Position numbers and translations under genes: made by a program. A stretch of 64,000 bases of DNA, from contig WBVU01000005.1 of assembly GCA_009192285.1 (NCBI GenBank), forward strand, positions 1,062,768 to 1,126,767, given 5' to 3'. Each line of letters starts with the position of its first letter. Within the stretch, counting starts at the first letter, position 1. Origin of the DNA: Morchella semilibera (Eukaryota; Ascomycota; Pezizomycetes; Pezizales; Morchellaceae). The notes under the pieces are model-generated. The model was not told where the DNA came from and ran no database searches. It saw nothing but the letters and a program-made list of their open reading frames with translations. Positions 22,413 to 33,561 of the stretch are shown piece by piece.

Positions 22413-23964
22413 ATGGCTCTCGAAAGAACCACCATACAGGGCCAGGAGGGCAATATCTACTGCCGCCCCACCACATGGTTCGACATCGCCAAGTTCATGC
22501 TCCTGAACTACGTGCTCCATGCGCTCACCGTGATACCCGAGCCCGGCGGAGGCTTCATCCTCGCCCTCTTCAGCAGCGTCACCGCGGTGGTTTTCCCGCT
22601 CTTTGGCACCGATAAGGCGATTTCCCGCATTGCAGGGGCGAGGAGGTCGGGAGGCCCGTTGGAGAGGGCGAAGAGGGCCGGGGCGCTGTGTATGGTTGTT
22701 CCGAGGGATAGTGGGCTAGGGTATGCTTGGCCTGTGGGGGGGTGAGTGGAAGTGGTGCACTGATGAGAAACAGACATCCGGTCGTACCTGCGATTATCAG
22801 TGTTCATGGGAGCTACCCTCCTGTGTCGGCTGACCACTACTCAACTTCGATTGACCTGCCAGTCCTCGCTGGGATGAAGGAGAAGAGGGATCCGCAGCCT
22901 CCGGCGCCGTACGAGCTTGTCACGGTCCCGAGCTACTTCGTCACTCGGCCTATACCTCCCCAGCATGTTAACGAGCCCCAGCGCGTATTGGAGCTTGCGT
23001 ACAACACGGCAGTGCTGAAGTCTCTGGCGGCGTTGGTTCAGATATGTTACGGTTCCTATGAGCTCTATGTGGCGTCTGGAAACCAGATATCTAGATTGGG
23101 ATATGCTGCATACTCGTTAACAATCATCCCGTATGTGCTGATGTCCGCGCTGAACTTAATTGGCACTCTGTGCTGCCCTAGCTATCCGAGTTTGTATATT
23201 GTCTACTACAGGGGGACAGATGGATACCACCCTCCGGTGCCCGACTTTGCATGTCCAGCTCCTAGTGGCAGCGGCGGCGGCAGCACCACCGGGAGACACA
23301 ATGGCGATGCAGAATCAGTGCAGATCATTCGGCCACTAACGGCCGACCAAAGGGAGCGAAAAGCGCCCGAGGTTTCCCCGAGGGAGGAATGGATGGAGGC
23401 CGTGGAGAGCAGGATCGTTGGCGCCGTCGGGTGTGCCTACGCCCTCTCACCCCCGTCGAAAAAACAATACGAAAGAGAGCACAAGGTACTCCGCGCGCTC
23501 CTCAGAACCAATAACCCGTTTGGCTAACCTGCATTCAGCTTGGCCTTCTCATCCAGACTGCTCTCATCACCATCGCCGGAATCCTCCTCTTCGTCCTCCC
23601 CTACATCCTCACCTACATCCTCACCGGCTACCGCCCCAACCAGAGCACCCTCGCAGAGCGCATCATCATAGTCTCGTCCCTGACCGCTAGCCAGGTCCTC
23701 TACATCATCGTCGCCTTCATGAACCACTCTAGCCCGCACCCGGACGAGCCGGAATATAAGTACGGGTGGTACCCCTGCTTGGTCTATGGGTACTCGCCGA
23801 GTGGCTCGTATGGGCCCGCGCAGATCTCGGCGTGGCTCAACATGGACAACAGGAAGCGATTGCTGGTTGCTGTGGGTATTGCTGTGGCGGTGGCGCCGAG
23901 TGTGGCGGGCTTTGTGATGGTGGGGAGGATGATCTTGGGCGATGAGGTGTGTGTTAAGTTGTAG
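22413..23964 (+). CDS. Polytopic membrane protein, paralogue of the 10592-11991 gene
   Basis: Three exons are 22413-22720, 22774-23485 and 23539-23964, with introns of 53 bp each (GTATGC...CAG and GTACTC...CAG, the latter with a CTAAC branch point). The product is 481 residues. Hydrophobic segments lie in exon 1 (IAKFMLLNYVLHALTVIP; LALFSSVTAVVFPLF), exon 2 (LAALVQICYGSYELYV; SLTIIPYVLMSALNLIGTLC) and exon 3 (LITIAGILLFVLPYILTYIL; IIIVSSLTASQVLYIIVAF; VGIAVAVAPSVAGFVMV). A poly-Ser/Gly linker follows the fourth segment. Intron positions and phases match the gene at 10592-11991. I do not recognise the family; it is probably a lineage-specific integral membrane protein of unknown role. Shadow frames on the minus strand of exon 3 are ignored. 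Confidence 0.75.
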
Positions 23965-25704
23965 GGCTGTGGGGTTTAGGCCTCCTTGATTGTACTTAAT
24001 TTTGGACATAATGGCTTGGCATTGCAACTGTGGACATGTGGGAGAATGATAATGTAGTGTGGAATGAGTCATAGGAACGAGGATGAGTCACGGTCAGGTG
24101 TATCTGAACTATCCGTAGATAGAGAGTAATCAATATCCAAATGAGCGGAGTTCCAGAGACAAGAGTGTGGATTGATTGCTCTCCTATACGGATGATTCAA
24201 ATACACTTGACCCCGAATCATTCTTGCTCCAGTGACTCATTCCTACCACATTCTTATTTTGCAGGACAAAGGCCCTGACTCAACACCTGTTGCGTAGAGA
24301 AGATTGATACTTATCGCGAGATCTTGGCGCAGGGTTAGGGTTGCGATGAATATGTAATTAAATTCTAATTTCATGGAGAGGAGACGGGGTGGGGATGGAC
24401 GCTTTTTGTGCTTTCTAAGTGTCGCTTTTCATAGGTAGCCCTTGGCGCCACAACTATTTTCGGTGTCTTACCCGTCACTGGGGGGGTTGGAGGGCGGGTA
24501 CAGGCGGTGCCGCCACACCCCGACGCAAGAGCCCGATATGGGGGTCTCTTGCTGTCTATGATCCTGACACTGCATCCGTGTGTCTCAACCTGTGAGCGCT
24601 ATGACCTGGTGGACTCCTGCCATCCCCATTCCGCGGTTGGTAGGTCTTCATAGGTTATCACTCGGATGCGCGAGTGACAAGGTGTGACGCTAGCAACCCG
24701 CGGCTTGAGTGCGCGGCGCTTTCTGCAGAGCGGGGGAGCATAAGTGGCTTGGCTTGGGGTAAAGTAGGACTGGTTCTTGTCGACTGGTGGGTAATGGTAG
24801 ATTCCGGTGGGTCACCGTGATGTTTTGGACTGCCGAGATGCTGGCGGGGAACGGCTTGGGTGCTTTGTGTCTTCTGGTCCGGGGGTGGGTTATTGGGGTG
24901 ATTATTTCTCCTTGCTCGTGTTTTTAATATATTCATGCTAGGAATATAATGGATCCCAACCAAAGGCTCAGGCCTATAGAACTAATGTAACCCTAACCCT
25001 ACAGATTTATTTATTTATGTATTTATACTTCATACATGCATGCATCGATATCCCTTCGAATTCTATGGTAGCCACCTCCTCCCCCTTCCCGGAGTAGGTG
25101 TAGTCCTAATTATCTCCCTGGGGAGAGGGGTCATGAAAAGTTGCGGCAATTGGGACAATACTCAACCTATCAGTTCTACCCCTCTGGATTCCGCGCCTCC
25201 CGCATCTGGTTGCGGGCTTGGGCGGTGGAGGTGCTTTGGGTGATTTTCGATCATCCGCCTTTCCTTGTCGCTGTATCTGCGGTGGTGCATCACGGGTGGT
25301 CACTCGGCGTTGGCTACCACCAAAGTGGGTTCCTCGGACCCTGACATCAGGCCGTGATAGACTTACGTACCTGTGAACTATATCGCTACATGTATTTCCC
25401 GGTGTCAAGGAGTTCCGGGTAGTAACACTGATCGAAGTGAGAGAGCAGCTTGGCACACTGGGGAAGACTGGTTCTATCACTGAGCACGAGCCGAGACCCC
25501 TCAAAAATTATCGGTTTTCTTAGAAGGTGGAGTTGCGGTGGCTCGGTGGTTTGACATGGAGTTTGGGCCGCGGCGCGTGTGATGTAGACTCGTCCATATA
25601 GTAATACAGTACCCTATGTCTTGGAAAATATGAAAGTGCGACATCTCGATGTGGCTTGGTTGGTGAAGGGCAGTGGCTAAACACGACACGCGCCAAGAAC
25701 ATAC

Positions 25705-25892
25705 CGCCAAGAGCTAAATAATTAGACACAGGTGGTTAGCGCCACTCCCTATATAGGCGCGCTAAGGGTGGAAAGTATAATAGTGAGACATGTGTGAGAC
25801 AGAATCTACGTGATTTGATTGGTCGGCTGAGAACCGACCGCCAAGAGCTTAATATTTAGACACAGAGCGCCACTTCCTATATAGCGCGCTAA
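25705..25892. repeat. Direct repeat with hairpin and GCGC-flanked CTATATAG core
   Basis: ACCGCCAAGAGCT, a short AT stretch, TTAGACACAG and a block ending CCTATATAGGCGCGCTAA occur twice, starting near 25705 and 25837. The second copy is preceded by a perfect 6-bp hairpin GGTCGG...CCGACC (25821-25839). A third relative with a differently paired stem lies at 47194-47230. Confidence 0.6.
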
Positions 25893-25920
25893 TGATAGGT
25901 AACTGAACAGGTTAATCCCC

Positions 25921-25996
25921 CGCTGTTCCTATACTTTACCGTTGTTCCCTATACTGTAGCTGTTCCCTAAACCCTGTCGCTGTCCCCTATTACTGG
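25921..25996 (+). repeat. Short tandem repeat, unit about 19 bp
   Basis: Four consecutive degenerate units of the type GCTGTTCCCTATACTGTA are visible. No frame runs through them. The last unit grades into unrelated sequence. Confidence 0.6.
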
Positions 25997-27008
25997 ATTT
26001 GCAGTCGCGAACTGGCCATTGCTAATTCGGTATCTAGATGTAATAGTTTTTCGGAGGGATCTAGCCACGGCCTAGCGGCGGCAATAAAACTGAGACAAGA
26101 CTCTTTTCCTTCTCCTCTAAAAGGAATCAAGCACACCAAGTCTAGAGAGCCATGAGGTATGTGCTTTTTAGCGAGTACTGCTTACCTACAAAAGTCGGGA
26201 GACACCATTCGTTTTACCTCAGGAACTGTGGCGCGGGAGGGGGGAGGGGTCGCGTGCCGCGGTATCAGACGGAGAGACCCGAGCTTTAGGGGCGGCTTGG
26301 CGGTGATCCAGTGTCTCTGCTGTGTGGAAGTTGCCGTCCAGTGCCATGCCCTGATCTACCCCACTTTTTCAGCCGCACGAACATACTCCTTGGTCATACC
26401 ACAGATATATGCAATAGCCAGTATCTTGACCACCAAAGTGTCACGATGGTGTTTCCGCAATCTAAGGTGAAAAAGGTACGCCCGTTGGCCGGCGGTATTG
26501 TGTTCAGCTGGCACTATGTTTAAAGCTAAGATTACCTGGACTTCCCCGGCGTTCTGCTACGGAATTCAGGCGGTATCGACGTTGTGTATCACGGGTGTCA
26601 TCCATCGGGAGAATTGCACTCCACCGGAATTGGTCATGGGTAGTACTGTAGTGGCTGCGGCTGGAAGGGATGTTGCAAGGTTTGTATCATCTAGGATACA
26701 GGAAAAAACATATACGCTGACACTTTCAAAAGAAATGATACCAGAAATAGATGGATCGCAGAACTACCAAGTTAGAAAAAAATATCAGTCTTTGCGTCGA
26801 TCACCGTCGCACGACATACACAACCAAATCCCAGGGTATCATAACTCATTATCACCCCCCTTGCCCCCCCCCCCGCGCTTCCTCCACTGGATAAAAATTA
26901 CGCGATAGTACCCCACTTCCCCACCACCAGCTTCCGCTGCGTATAGCAGATCTCCCCCCCCCCCCCTCCCACCGGCTTAGCCACCCCCGCCACTCCCATA
27001 ATCCTCTT

Positions 27009-27365
27009 CTACGGCCAAACATACCCCCTCCACTCCCACCCCTTTGCATTAAAAACGAGCACGAGGATCAAAAAGGCCAGCGCTATCACGATGATGACCA
27101 CCAGCGTCATGATTGCCAGGTAATACACGATTCGCTGGAAGTCGGTGAGATTGTGGAGGTAATTTTGTAGCCGGGAGAGGCCGGAACGTCTGAGCGGTGG
27201 AAGCTGTGGAAAGGGTATTGGATTTGATAGTTCGGAAGAGGATGCTGACGGGGATTGTGGTGGCGGCGCAGGTACTGGTAGTTGGGTAGGTGGGAGTGGG
27301 GTTGGTGGGGGTGGAAGGGGTACCAGGGGGATCTGCTGGGTATGTGGGGTTGGCGGGGCGGCCAT
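27009..27365 (-). CDS. Small proline-rich single-pass membrane protein
   Basis: The frame from the ATG at 27365 gives 118 residues. It could extend upstream, but only from a non-ATG codon. The first half is rich in Pro, Thr, Leu and Ser (PLPPPPTPLPPTQLPVPAP). A helix-like stretch LQNYLHNLTDFQRIVYYLAIM then leads into one clear membrane segment, LVVIIVIALAFLILVLVF (about residues 85-103), close to the C-terminus NAKGWEWRGYVWP. The layout is that of a tail-anchored or single-pass protein. I do not recognise a family, and no intron is needed. Confidence 0.45.
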   Translation of the reverse strand: MAAPPTPHTQQIPLVPLPPPPTPLPPTQLPVPAPPPQSPSASSSELSNPIPFPQLPPLRRSGLSRLQNYLHNLTDFQRIVYYLAIMTLVVIIVIALAFLILVLVFNAKGWEWRGYVWP

Positions 27366-28839
27366 TAGTGATTTGTGACTGGTTTCTGGTATAGTGGGTG
27401 GAGTGGTGGGTGGCGTGGTGGAGCGAGAGTACAGGGAGGGGGGGGGGTGTTTTAAAGCGGTGGTGGTTGGGCAATCGATTGAGCTGCATAGAATTCTTAT
27501 TGGATTGAGAGCTTCCCAATTAAATGGTGCCCAGCTGCAGCATGATTTACTGTTGCCTAGTCTCACTGAATTGTTAATCAGCATCGATGAGTGATCGAAC
27601 CCATGTTGTTACAATTGAAGTAATAATACTATGTATGGCCAAGCGACAGTTTGGTATCCGTTAGTACCAACCTGAACCCGCACTCCGAGTACCGCACTCT
27701 GAGTACTGCACGAACACCGTCGATTCAAAATGTCAATGTTGGAAAGCTCGTAGCGCCGGCCACCCTCTCAAGCAGAATGATTCCTACATCTTCGCCAGGC
27801 GTATCCTGGATTTATTTCGCAAAGTAGGCGGGACTCGCTTACCCGCTTTTTGAGCGAGAAACACTATTAACATAATTTCAAGCGCAAGTAGCCGTTCACT
27901 CAGATATTTTGTCGCATGTCGGCTATTTAGACATAAAGCGCCCATTTCCGGCGGTGGCCAACGGGTGACCACGCAAGTCTCTAGTGTACCCACCAGCTCA
28001 GAATTTCTGGGACGTCCCCTTATGTTATCCCACAGTCGTGCGTGTCGCCCATCTCTCCACGCTGCCAACCCACACACCCTTGGGGAAAGACAAGCCTGAT
28101 ATATTTTGGTTCAGCATCCGAATCAACAGAACCACACACGCGCCGCCTAAACCGTGTGGATTTCCACATATTATGGGGTTCGGACAAACGTGGTCACCAG
28201 TCTACACTCCCCCATGGGTATGGAGCGATCTGCGGGGGTCTACGGGGCGCTGGGTCAATGCACGTCAGTGCACAGCGCAGTGCATAGATCATCAATGCAG
28301 CTTCTGCTTGTGATGTTCGTTTCCAGAAAACGGCTTCACGCACACCTCCACGGACAACAGCACTCATTCCGAAGTGCAAATCCAGCCTATCGTCCATCGC
28401 CAGGTGGTGCTATGGGTGCTGGGAGTCTATCTGCACATTGAGATATTCATTCTTAATGATGCTTATAGAAACATCAGTGTCGTTACCAGTCTTTCCTGGG
28501 CACATTGCAAGTAGTTCAGTAATTCTGGAAAGCATGTGCACTCTCCCGTCAGGTTTGAATACCGGAGTCCATGGTGCAGGCTTTGGAGTGTTCCATGTCA
28601 GGTCATCTTTGGATATCCTCTCACATCGAGCTATAGATATGGATCAGCTGCTATTTTTTGAAGCGGGGGTGCGTCATAGGTTATCACTCGACATTGTGAC
28701 ACATTTGCATGGGTGTACACCTACATGCTCATGGTGAAGGTTATGCCGGAGGGTGTGAGCCACAGGATTACCAAACCAATCAGAAACGTTTCGCGATACA
28801 AAAGTTGGGATTTTAACTTATGCACAAGAAAGCAGGCTA
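27366..28839. other. Gene-free stretch
   Basis: Nothing is recognised apart from one TCATAGGTTATCACTCG motif (28674-28690). Its 17 bases are shared exactly with 24648-24664. Open frames of about 100 codons on both strands overlap and show no motif. Confidence 0.5.
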
Positions 28840-29914
28840 CTATTTACAAATGCCAGGCCTACGCCGTCCCTGCTTCTCTAGCCCCTTGCCCTTGATCCTA
28901 TTCCTATCAATCCTTGCCCTCGCCAACAAAAACGCTCCCTTTGCACCGTCGATCAATTGCACGAGAGCCTCCGCCCGCCGAGAGGTCTCATCCTTGTACT
29001 CCCCGTCCTCGCAGACCATGTGGGTATCGACCAAGGAATCGAGCTCCTGCCTCAACTCGCAAATGCGCTGGCAAAGGATTGCGCAGGTGATGGTATCCTG
29101 AGTCGGTGGCGCAGGGCTAGTCTTGTAGGAGGTGGTGAGGATATATCCGTCGATGGCGGAGGTGCTGACATTAGAGGAAACTTCATCGTCGATGGTGACA
29201 TCGCTGTCCTCTTCTTCATTCCAGTCAGGGTCATCTTCACCAGCGATGGAGATGCTGCCGCTGTCGTCGGAGTCATACTCGGAGTGTTCGCCTTCAATGT
29301 CGGTGATGGTGGTGTCGGAGTCATAGCCGTTAGCTACGACTTCGGTGGCCGGGTACTCGGTGGCAGCGCACATAGTGGCGGCATTGAGAACTATCTTCAC
29401 TCCAGCTTCGACACCAATCTCGGAGAAGGAGGCGCTGGAGGGGGCTTCGGCGAGGTTTTCGTCGTCATCTATCGCCATAGTTTTTGCCATATCCTCGTCC
29501 CTCTCCACCACATCAGAGGAACTCGCACCTCCGGCGATGACCGGCTGTTCATGTTCCTCCGGAGCGGCCTGGTCGACGACTTTCCACCTCGCGGTCGCGT
29601 CAGTGGTATCCTTATTTTCACCGCGCTTCCGCTCTGCCCTGCGGGCTTTGAGACTCTCCCAGTGGGCGGTTGCAGCAGCGTTGACATCTTTCTTGTATTC
29701 CTACAGCAACACTATCAGTATCAAAAAGGGGAAGACATGGAGAATTGCAGGAAAATCGTACCCAAGTCGGCTTCCATGGAGTCTTTGTCTTGGGATCAAG
29801 TCCGTCCCACTGGACGCGGAACATCGTTGGGCTCTCGGCGATGATGCGCTTGACACCCCATTCTTTGACGACCCACCCTGGGGGGGCGGGGTTGCGGCGG
29901 GGTGAACGGGGCAT
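28840..29914 (-). CDS. Chromodomain-containing protein
   Basis: Exon 1 (29914-29762) begins at an ATG, and intron 29701-29761 (61 bp, GTACGA...TGTAG) joins it in phase to exon 2 (29700-28840). The product is 337 residues. Residues about 13-51 (WVVKEWGVKRIIAESPTMF, then RVQWDGLDPKTKTPWKPTW) have the strand-strand-W-x-G-x-W-x-P-T-W pattern of a chromodomain. After the junction it continues KKDVNAAATAHWESLKARR, the usual C-terminal helix, which confirms the splice. The middle is acidic and Ser/Asp-rich (SEYDSDDSGS; EEEDSD). The C-terminal third is probably helical, and the end is basic (RGR-type, RNRIKGKGLEKQGRRR). Chromodomains read methylated histone tails or occur in retrotransposon integrases; with no integrase or reverse transcriptase nearby, a host chromatin protein is likelier. 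A 295-codon antisense frame is a shadow. Confidence 0.8.
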
Positions 29915-30856
29915 GAATAACCTGTTGGGGGAGCTCTACTTCGGTGTTTAGTGGGGTGGAGCGGGGAGTTGGGGAGGGCGCGGGGGTGACTATTTATACC
30001 TGAACTTGGGCGACTAGGCGGCGGGCGTTGGGTGGGATATAGAATTGAAACCGCAGGTTTGGAGGAAGATGGTCGGCTGGGTAACCTTTCTTTCCAAAAA
30101 AAGATTCGGCTGGGTAACCTTTCTTTCCGAAAAGGATTCGAGCATGGTGGGGATAGGTACTCTATATGGAAAGTATTGGGGGGTCCGTAAGGAACCTATT
30201 GTTTTGGAGTCTACGGCGCGATGAATCAACAATATCCGTTGTATGGGGGTAGGGGCGGTGTTATTGTGATCCAGGGAGTATCTGAGGAGTTAAGGGAAGT
30301 AAACTACTTATTGTCCTAGATACAGCCGCGTCCGCAAAGTTTTGGCACCCCAGCCTCGGGGCTCATAGGTTCAAACCGTGGTATAAACAACCAGATAAGA
30401 GTGACTGCAAAGACAATTTGAAGTTACATATCCCTACAGTGCCGTCTATCACAACCCTCCGCAACCTTACCTTTCGAGGAAGGGACCGAAATATTTTGTT
30501 TGTTGAAATCGCAGGATCTTTTTACAGGGTGCCAAACCTTGCGGGCGCGGCTGTATATAGATGTCTACTGTCGGTGACAGAATGTCGACACTTGGTTCGG
30601 CTTGTCCTGAAATAGATTGCGTGCGACATATTGGAATGGTGGTACCACACGCAGCAGGTCTCTCAATAGTATGTATCAGTATGATTAACATGCCATATCG
30701 TACCCACCGCTATGGGCTTAGGTGGTTATTGAACGGCATGATATATGATACCGTGATCGAGTGATACCTATGTTCCTGGAGGTTCTTTGTTTTTTGGTTT
30801 GTTTTATTCATTAATTGTAATGTTCCTGGAATTGTTCCGGAGCATAATAATATGGT

Positions 30857-31182
30857 GCGGTAAATATGTCAAAAGTGATTTTACCAACGGTGGTGAAAGA
30901 AATACCAACATTTATACCTCAAAATGCATAAAAGCACAGACCTTTTGACGAAAAGGGGCTATATAATGCCAGTATATATGAACATTGTCCACCGGTGGGG
31001 AATCTCATCAGTAGAGGTAGGTTATTTTACCACCGGTGGCAGATGTTTCACCACCGGTGTGAAACTGTTGGTATAATGATAATGTAGACTAGAGACTGAA
31101 AATCAGCATTTATACTAGAACAAGGACTAAAATTCAGTGTTTGTACCACCGGTGGTAAAATTACATTTGGCACATTTACCGC
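30857..31182. mobile_element. Inverted-repeat element with palindromic CCACCGGTGG sites
   Basis: The left end, GCGGTAAATATGTCAAAAGT followed by GATTTTACCAACGGTGGT, is complementary to the right end over about 38 bp with about 5 mismatches. Inside are palindromic CCACCGGTGG words at 30989, 31030 and 31146 and a one-base variant at 31051. The left arm carries a further mutated one (near 30885). The element is 326 bp and non-coding. A decayed relative lies at 43331-43651. It is MITE-like in structure; no clear target duplication is seen. Confidence 0.65.
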
Positions 31183-32787
31183 TTCATAAGCATAAACCTA
31201 GGATGTTCTTTCCCCTTCCCCTCTTTTTTAATTCATCAATTACATAAATCTAGGTTAAAGGAGGCAAATGAAGATCCAATTAGCACCAAGCTCCTACAGC
31301 ATGGTGTCCATGATTATGATATTACTTGGTGTTCTCCGGTATCCCCTCCGAGGAGAGGGAGCTAGCGTGGAGCCCGAGAACTACGTTAATACGGCCTTGG
31401 ATAGTCCCAGTTCGCGCGGAAAGAAAGGAGAGCAAGTGGATCATCGAATGAGGGAATGTAGTTCATTTCTCATCTTTCGTATCAAAGGTGCTTTTAACCT
31501 CGCAACTCGGATTCACCTAATCATGGGAGGTGCGGCGGTCAGCGGTGAGCCTGGAGACCTGTGCTGGTGCGACTGCAAGCACCTGAGCGGTTTACTTATT
31601 TGGTGCGATAGTGAGCCTTGAAACTTGGATATAGCTGGTCCAGTGGGGTTCGTTTGTGTACGAGGTTGTATCGAGTATTGGCCTCTCAAGAGCTGGAGCT
31701 TTGGCTAGTGTCTGAACATGTATAGTTTCTTTTGGAGGTTATATTTTAGCTTGTTTAGTCTACTTGGCTCCGGTGTCGGCGGGAAAAATAACTCAGTCAT
31801 CGACTATCACTCGCTTATCGGCGCCCTTTTGCACCCTTTCTATTTTTTTTTAAAATTACTAATAGTTAATCTTCGAACTCCTGAAACAAATGAGAAAAAG
31901 CGGTTTTCTACCCATGACATCCGACGAATGACGGGTCGGGATAATGAGCGCGCCGGGGGAAGGGGAGGAGAAGTAGAAAGGAGGGGTAGTCGCTGAGATT
32001 GAGGTTGAATTTGAGTTTGTGTCGTTTTCTTTTTTTTGTTCTGTTTTTGAAGTTGGCGGCGGAAGCGCGGGGAGGAGAAGTTCATCAACTGGGGAAAGAG
32101 GAAGGAGATGGTTGCCATAACCTAAGAGCTGCATGCATGCATGAAGTGTAAATAAATGAATAATAATAGTGGTGTGGTATGCTACGTGCGAATGGCTCAA
32201 CAATAGATAAGCATGTTTAATAGGTGGAGTAGCTGGAAATAAATTACAAAATGGATTTTAGTAGCCCATCCAGCGGGGTTTATCTCCAGTTGACCGATAC
32301 AAAGTACGAAAAACAAACGCCGTGGTCGGAAGGTGGGGTTTAATCTTGCTCTCACGTATCCAGGTTGTTATCCCAACATCCCAGACAAGAAATGCGCGGC
32401 GGTAGGTCAGTAATGTGGATAGTTGAGCTGTGGAGCAGGGCCCAGGAGAGCTGGTGTACGTATTATCTGGCGCGCGTACATGTGTATTTAGTGTGCGCAG
32501 GAGTTGGAAATATAGGCTACTAGCACAGCCTGGTTAGCCGTCTCGCGGGCACTATTTATTGGGTTAGTAGTAAGTTCTACCGGGGCCTTATAGCTCCATA
32601 GGTGAATAATGGGTGCCCACTTACCAAATATTTAAATGTATTTTTAATTAATCATTAATTCCCACTCCACCCTCCCTCCGCACCCTACCTAACCCTGCAC
32701 CTCCATTGAACCCAAAGAATTAAGAAATGTGGGGGAAAGAAGAGGTGGGAATCTATGTACGACTGCTCCATACCTCTGCTGAAGTGT

Positions 32788-32801
32788 TATAAATAGAGGG
32801 C
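32788..32801 (+). promoter_or_regulatory. Possible TATA box
   Basis: TTATAAATAGAGGG is followed by a pyrimidine-rich stretch (CTTCACCTCTCCTCC), as at fungal core promoters. The downstream frame (to 33030) is open for 75 codons but has no ATG at its start, so any transcript here is of unknown coding status. Confidence 0.3.
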
Positions 32802-33236
32802 CGTGGCTTCACCTCTCCTCCACAACTCTCCTTACCGAGAAAACTACTTCCGCTACTACGGCATCCCCGTTGTGGGTGGGAACGTATCTCCTAAGATTTC
32901 CATCCCCTCAAATATATATCGCTGGACTCAATACCTCTTCAATTATAATAGTCTCCAATTGAATAAAGCGAAATTGGTTTATGTTCTTGCCGTGTGCCTA
33001 CCCCGCGATGGCCCGCGATACCTAAACTGAGCCCCGGGATGAAGGCAATCAGGATGCCGCCATGTCTCGTTGGTGGTGCTGCTGGAGAGAATGTTTAGTC
33101 CTAGTACCCTGCCACAAGCTAGTGTTTTGAGTTCCATGACCCTCGGAAAAATGGAGGCAGCTTATTCATGGGATTCGAGATCGATAAATTTAGAGGATGA
33201 GGTTACCTGTGCCCCTGCTTAGCAGTGGACCAAGAC

Positions 33237-33561
33237 CGAGTGATCAGAGATGATCCACCGAGATATCGAGTGATAATTCATGACATCCTCACACGGCCTC
33301 AAGCACCCCCCCCTACCAGAACACTCAACGTCAAAAGAAAGGATCTTTGTTACAACCGGTTCCTATTCCAATCAAACTCAACTGTTTGGGCGAGGGGAGT
33401 GTTCGGGTAGCAAGGGGGGTCACCTATCTCGTATAGACATAAGGATTATGAGTAATCTCCGATGACGCAACCGCGAGTGACAACCATGATAAGTTATACG
33501 CGAGTGATAGCCCATGACCTAACCGAGTGATCTTCTGTGACTCAGTGCTCAAGCGAGTGAC
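33237..33561 (-). repeat. CGAGTGAT repeat array (reverse orientation)
   Basis: CGAGTGAT occurs at 33237, 33267, 33501 and 33524, and CGAGTGAC at 33474 and 33554. ATGAC, GTGAC or ATGAT words tend to fall shortly after each. A forward copy, CATAGATTATCACTCG, lies close by at 33855-33870. It is the mirror-orientation counterpart of the array at 2319-2455. Non-coding. Confidence 0.7.

Larger units (their letters stand above)
23965..27008. other. Gene-free stretch with small repeats
   Basis: No gene is supported. It contains telomere-like blocks at 24330-24342 and 24988-25001 and TCACTCG motifs at 24657, 24671 and 25299. It also has two direct copies of a short unit with a CTATATAG core (about 25705-25770 and 25821-25892), a tandem repeat (25921-25996) and C-runs near 26865 and 26955. 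Confidence 0.5.

Noticed and set aside
23524-24072. 182-codon minus-strand frame
   Set aside because: Antisense to exon 3 of the membrane-protein gene and lacking any motif.
28957-29844. 295-codon plus-strand open frame, the second longest in the window
   Set aside because: It is antisense to the spliced chromodomain gene, whose domain match and phase-keeping intron are far better evidence; GC-rich codons explain the long shadow.
30320-30385. Possible tRNA suggested by GGTTCAAACC
   Set aside because: The B-box-like word is present but there is no A-box at the right distance and no acceptor stem.
31268-31621. 117-codon ATG frame with a hydrophobic start
   Set aside because: The start resembles a signal peptide only weakly and the rest has no family pattern.
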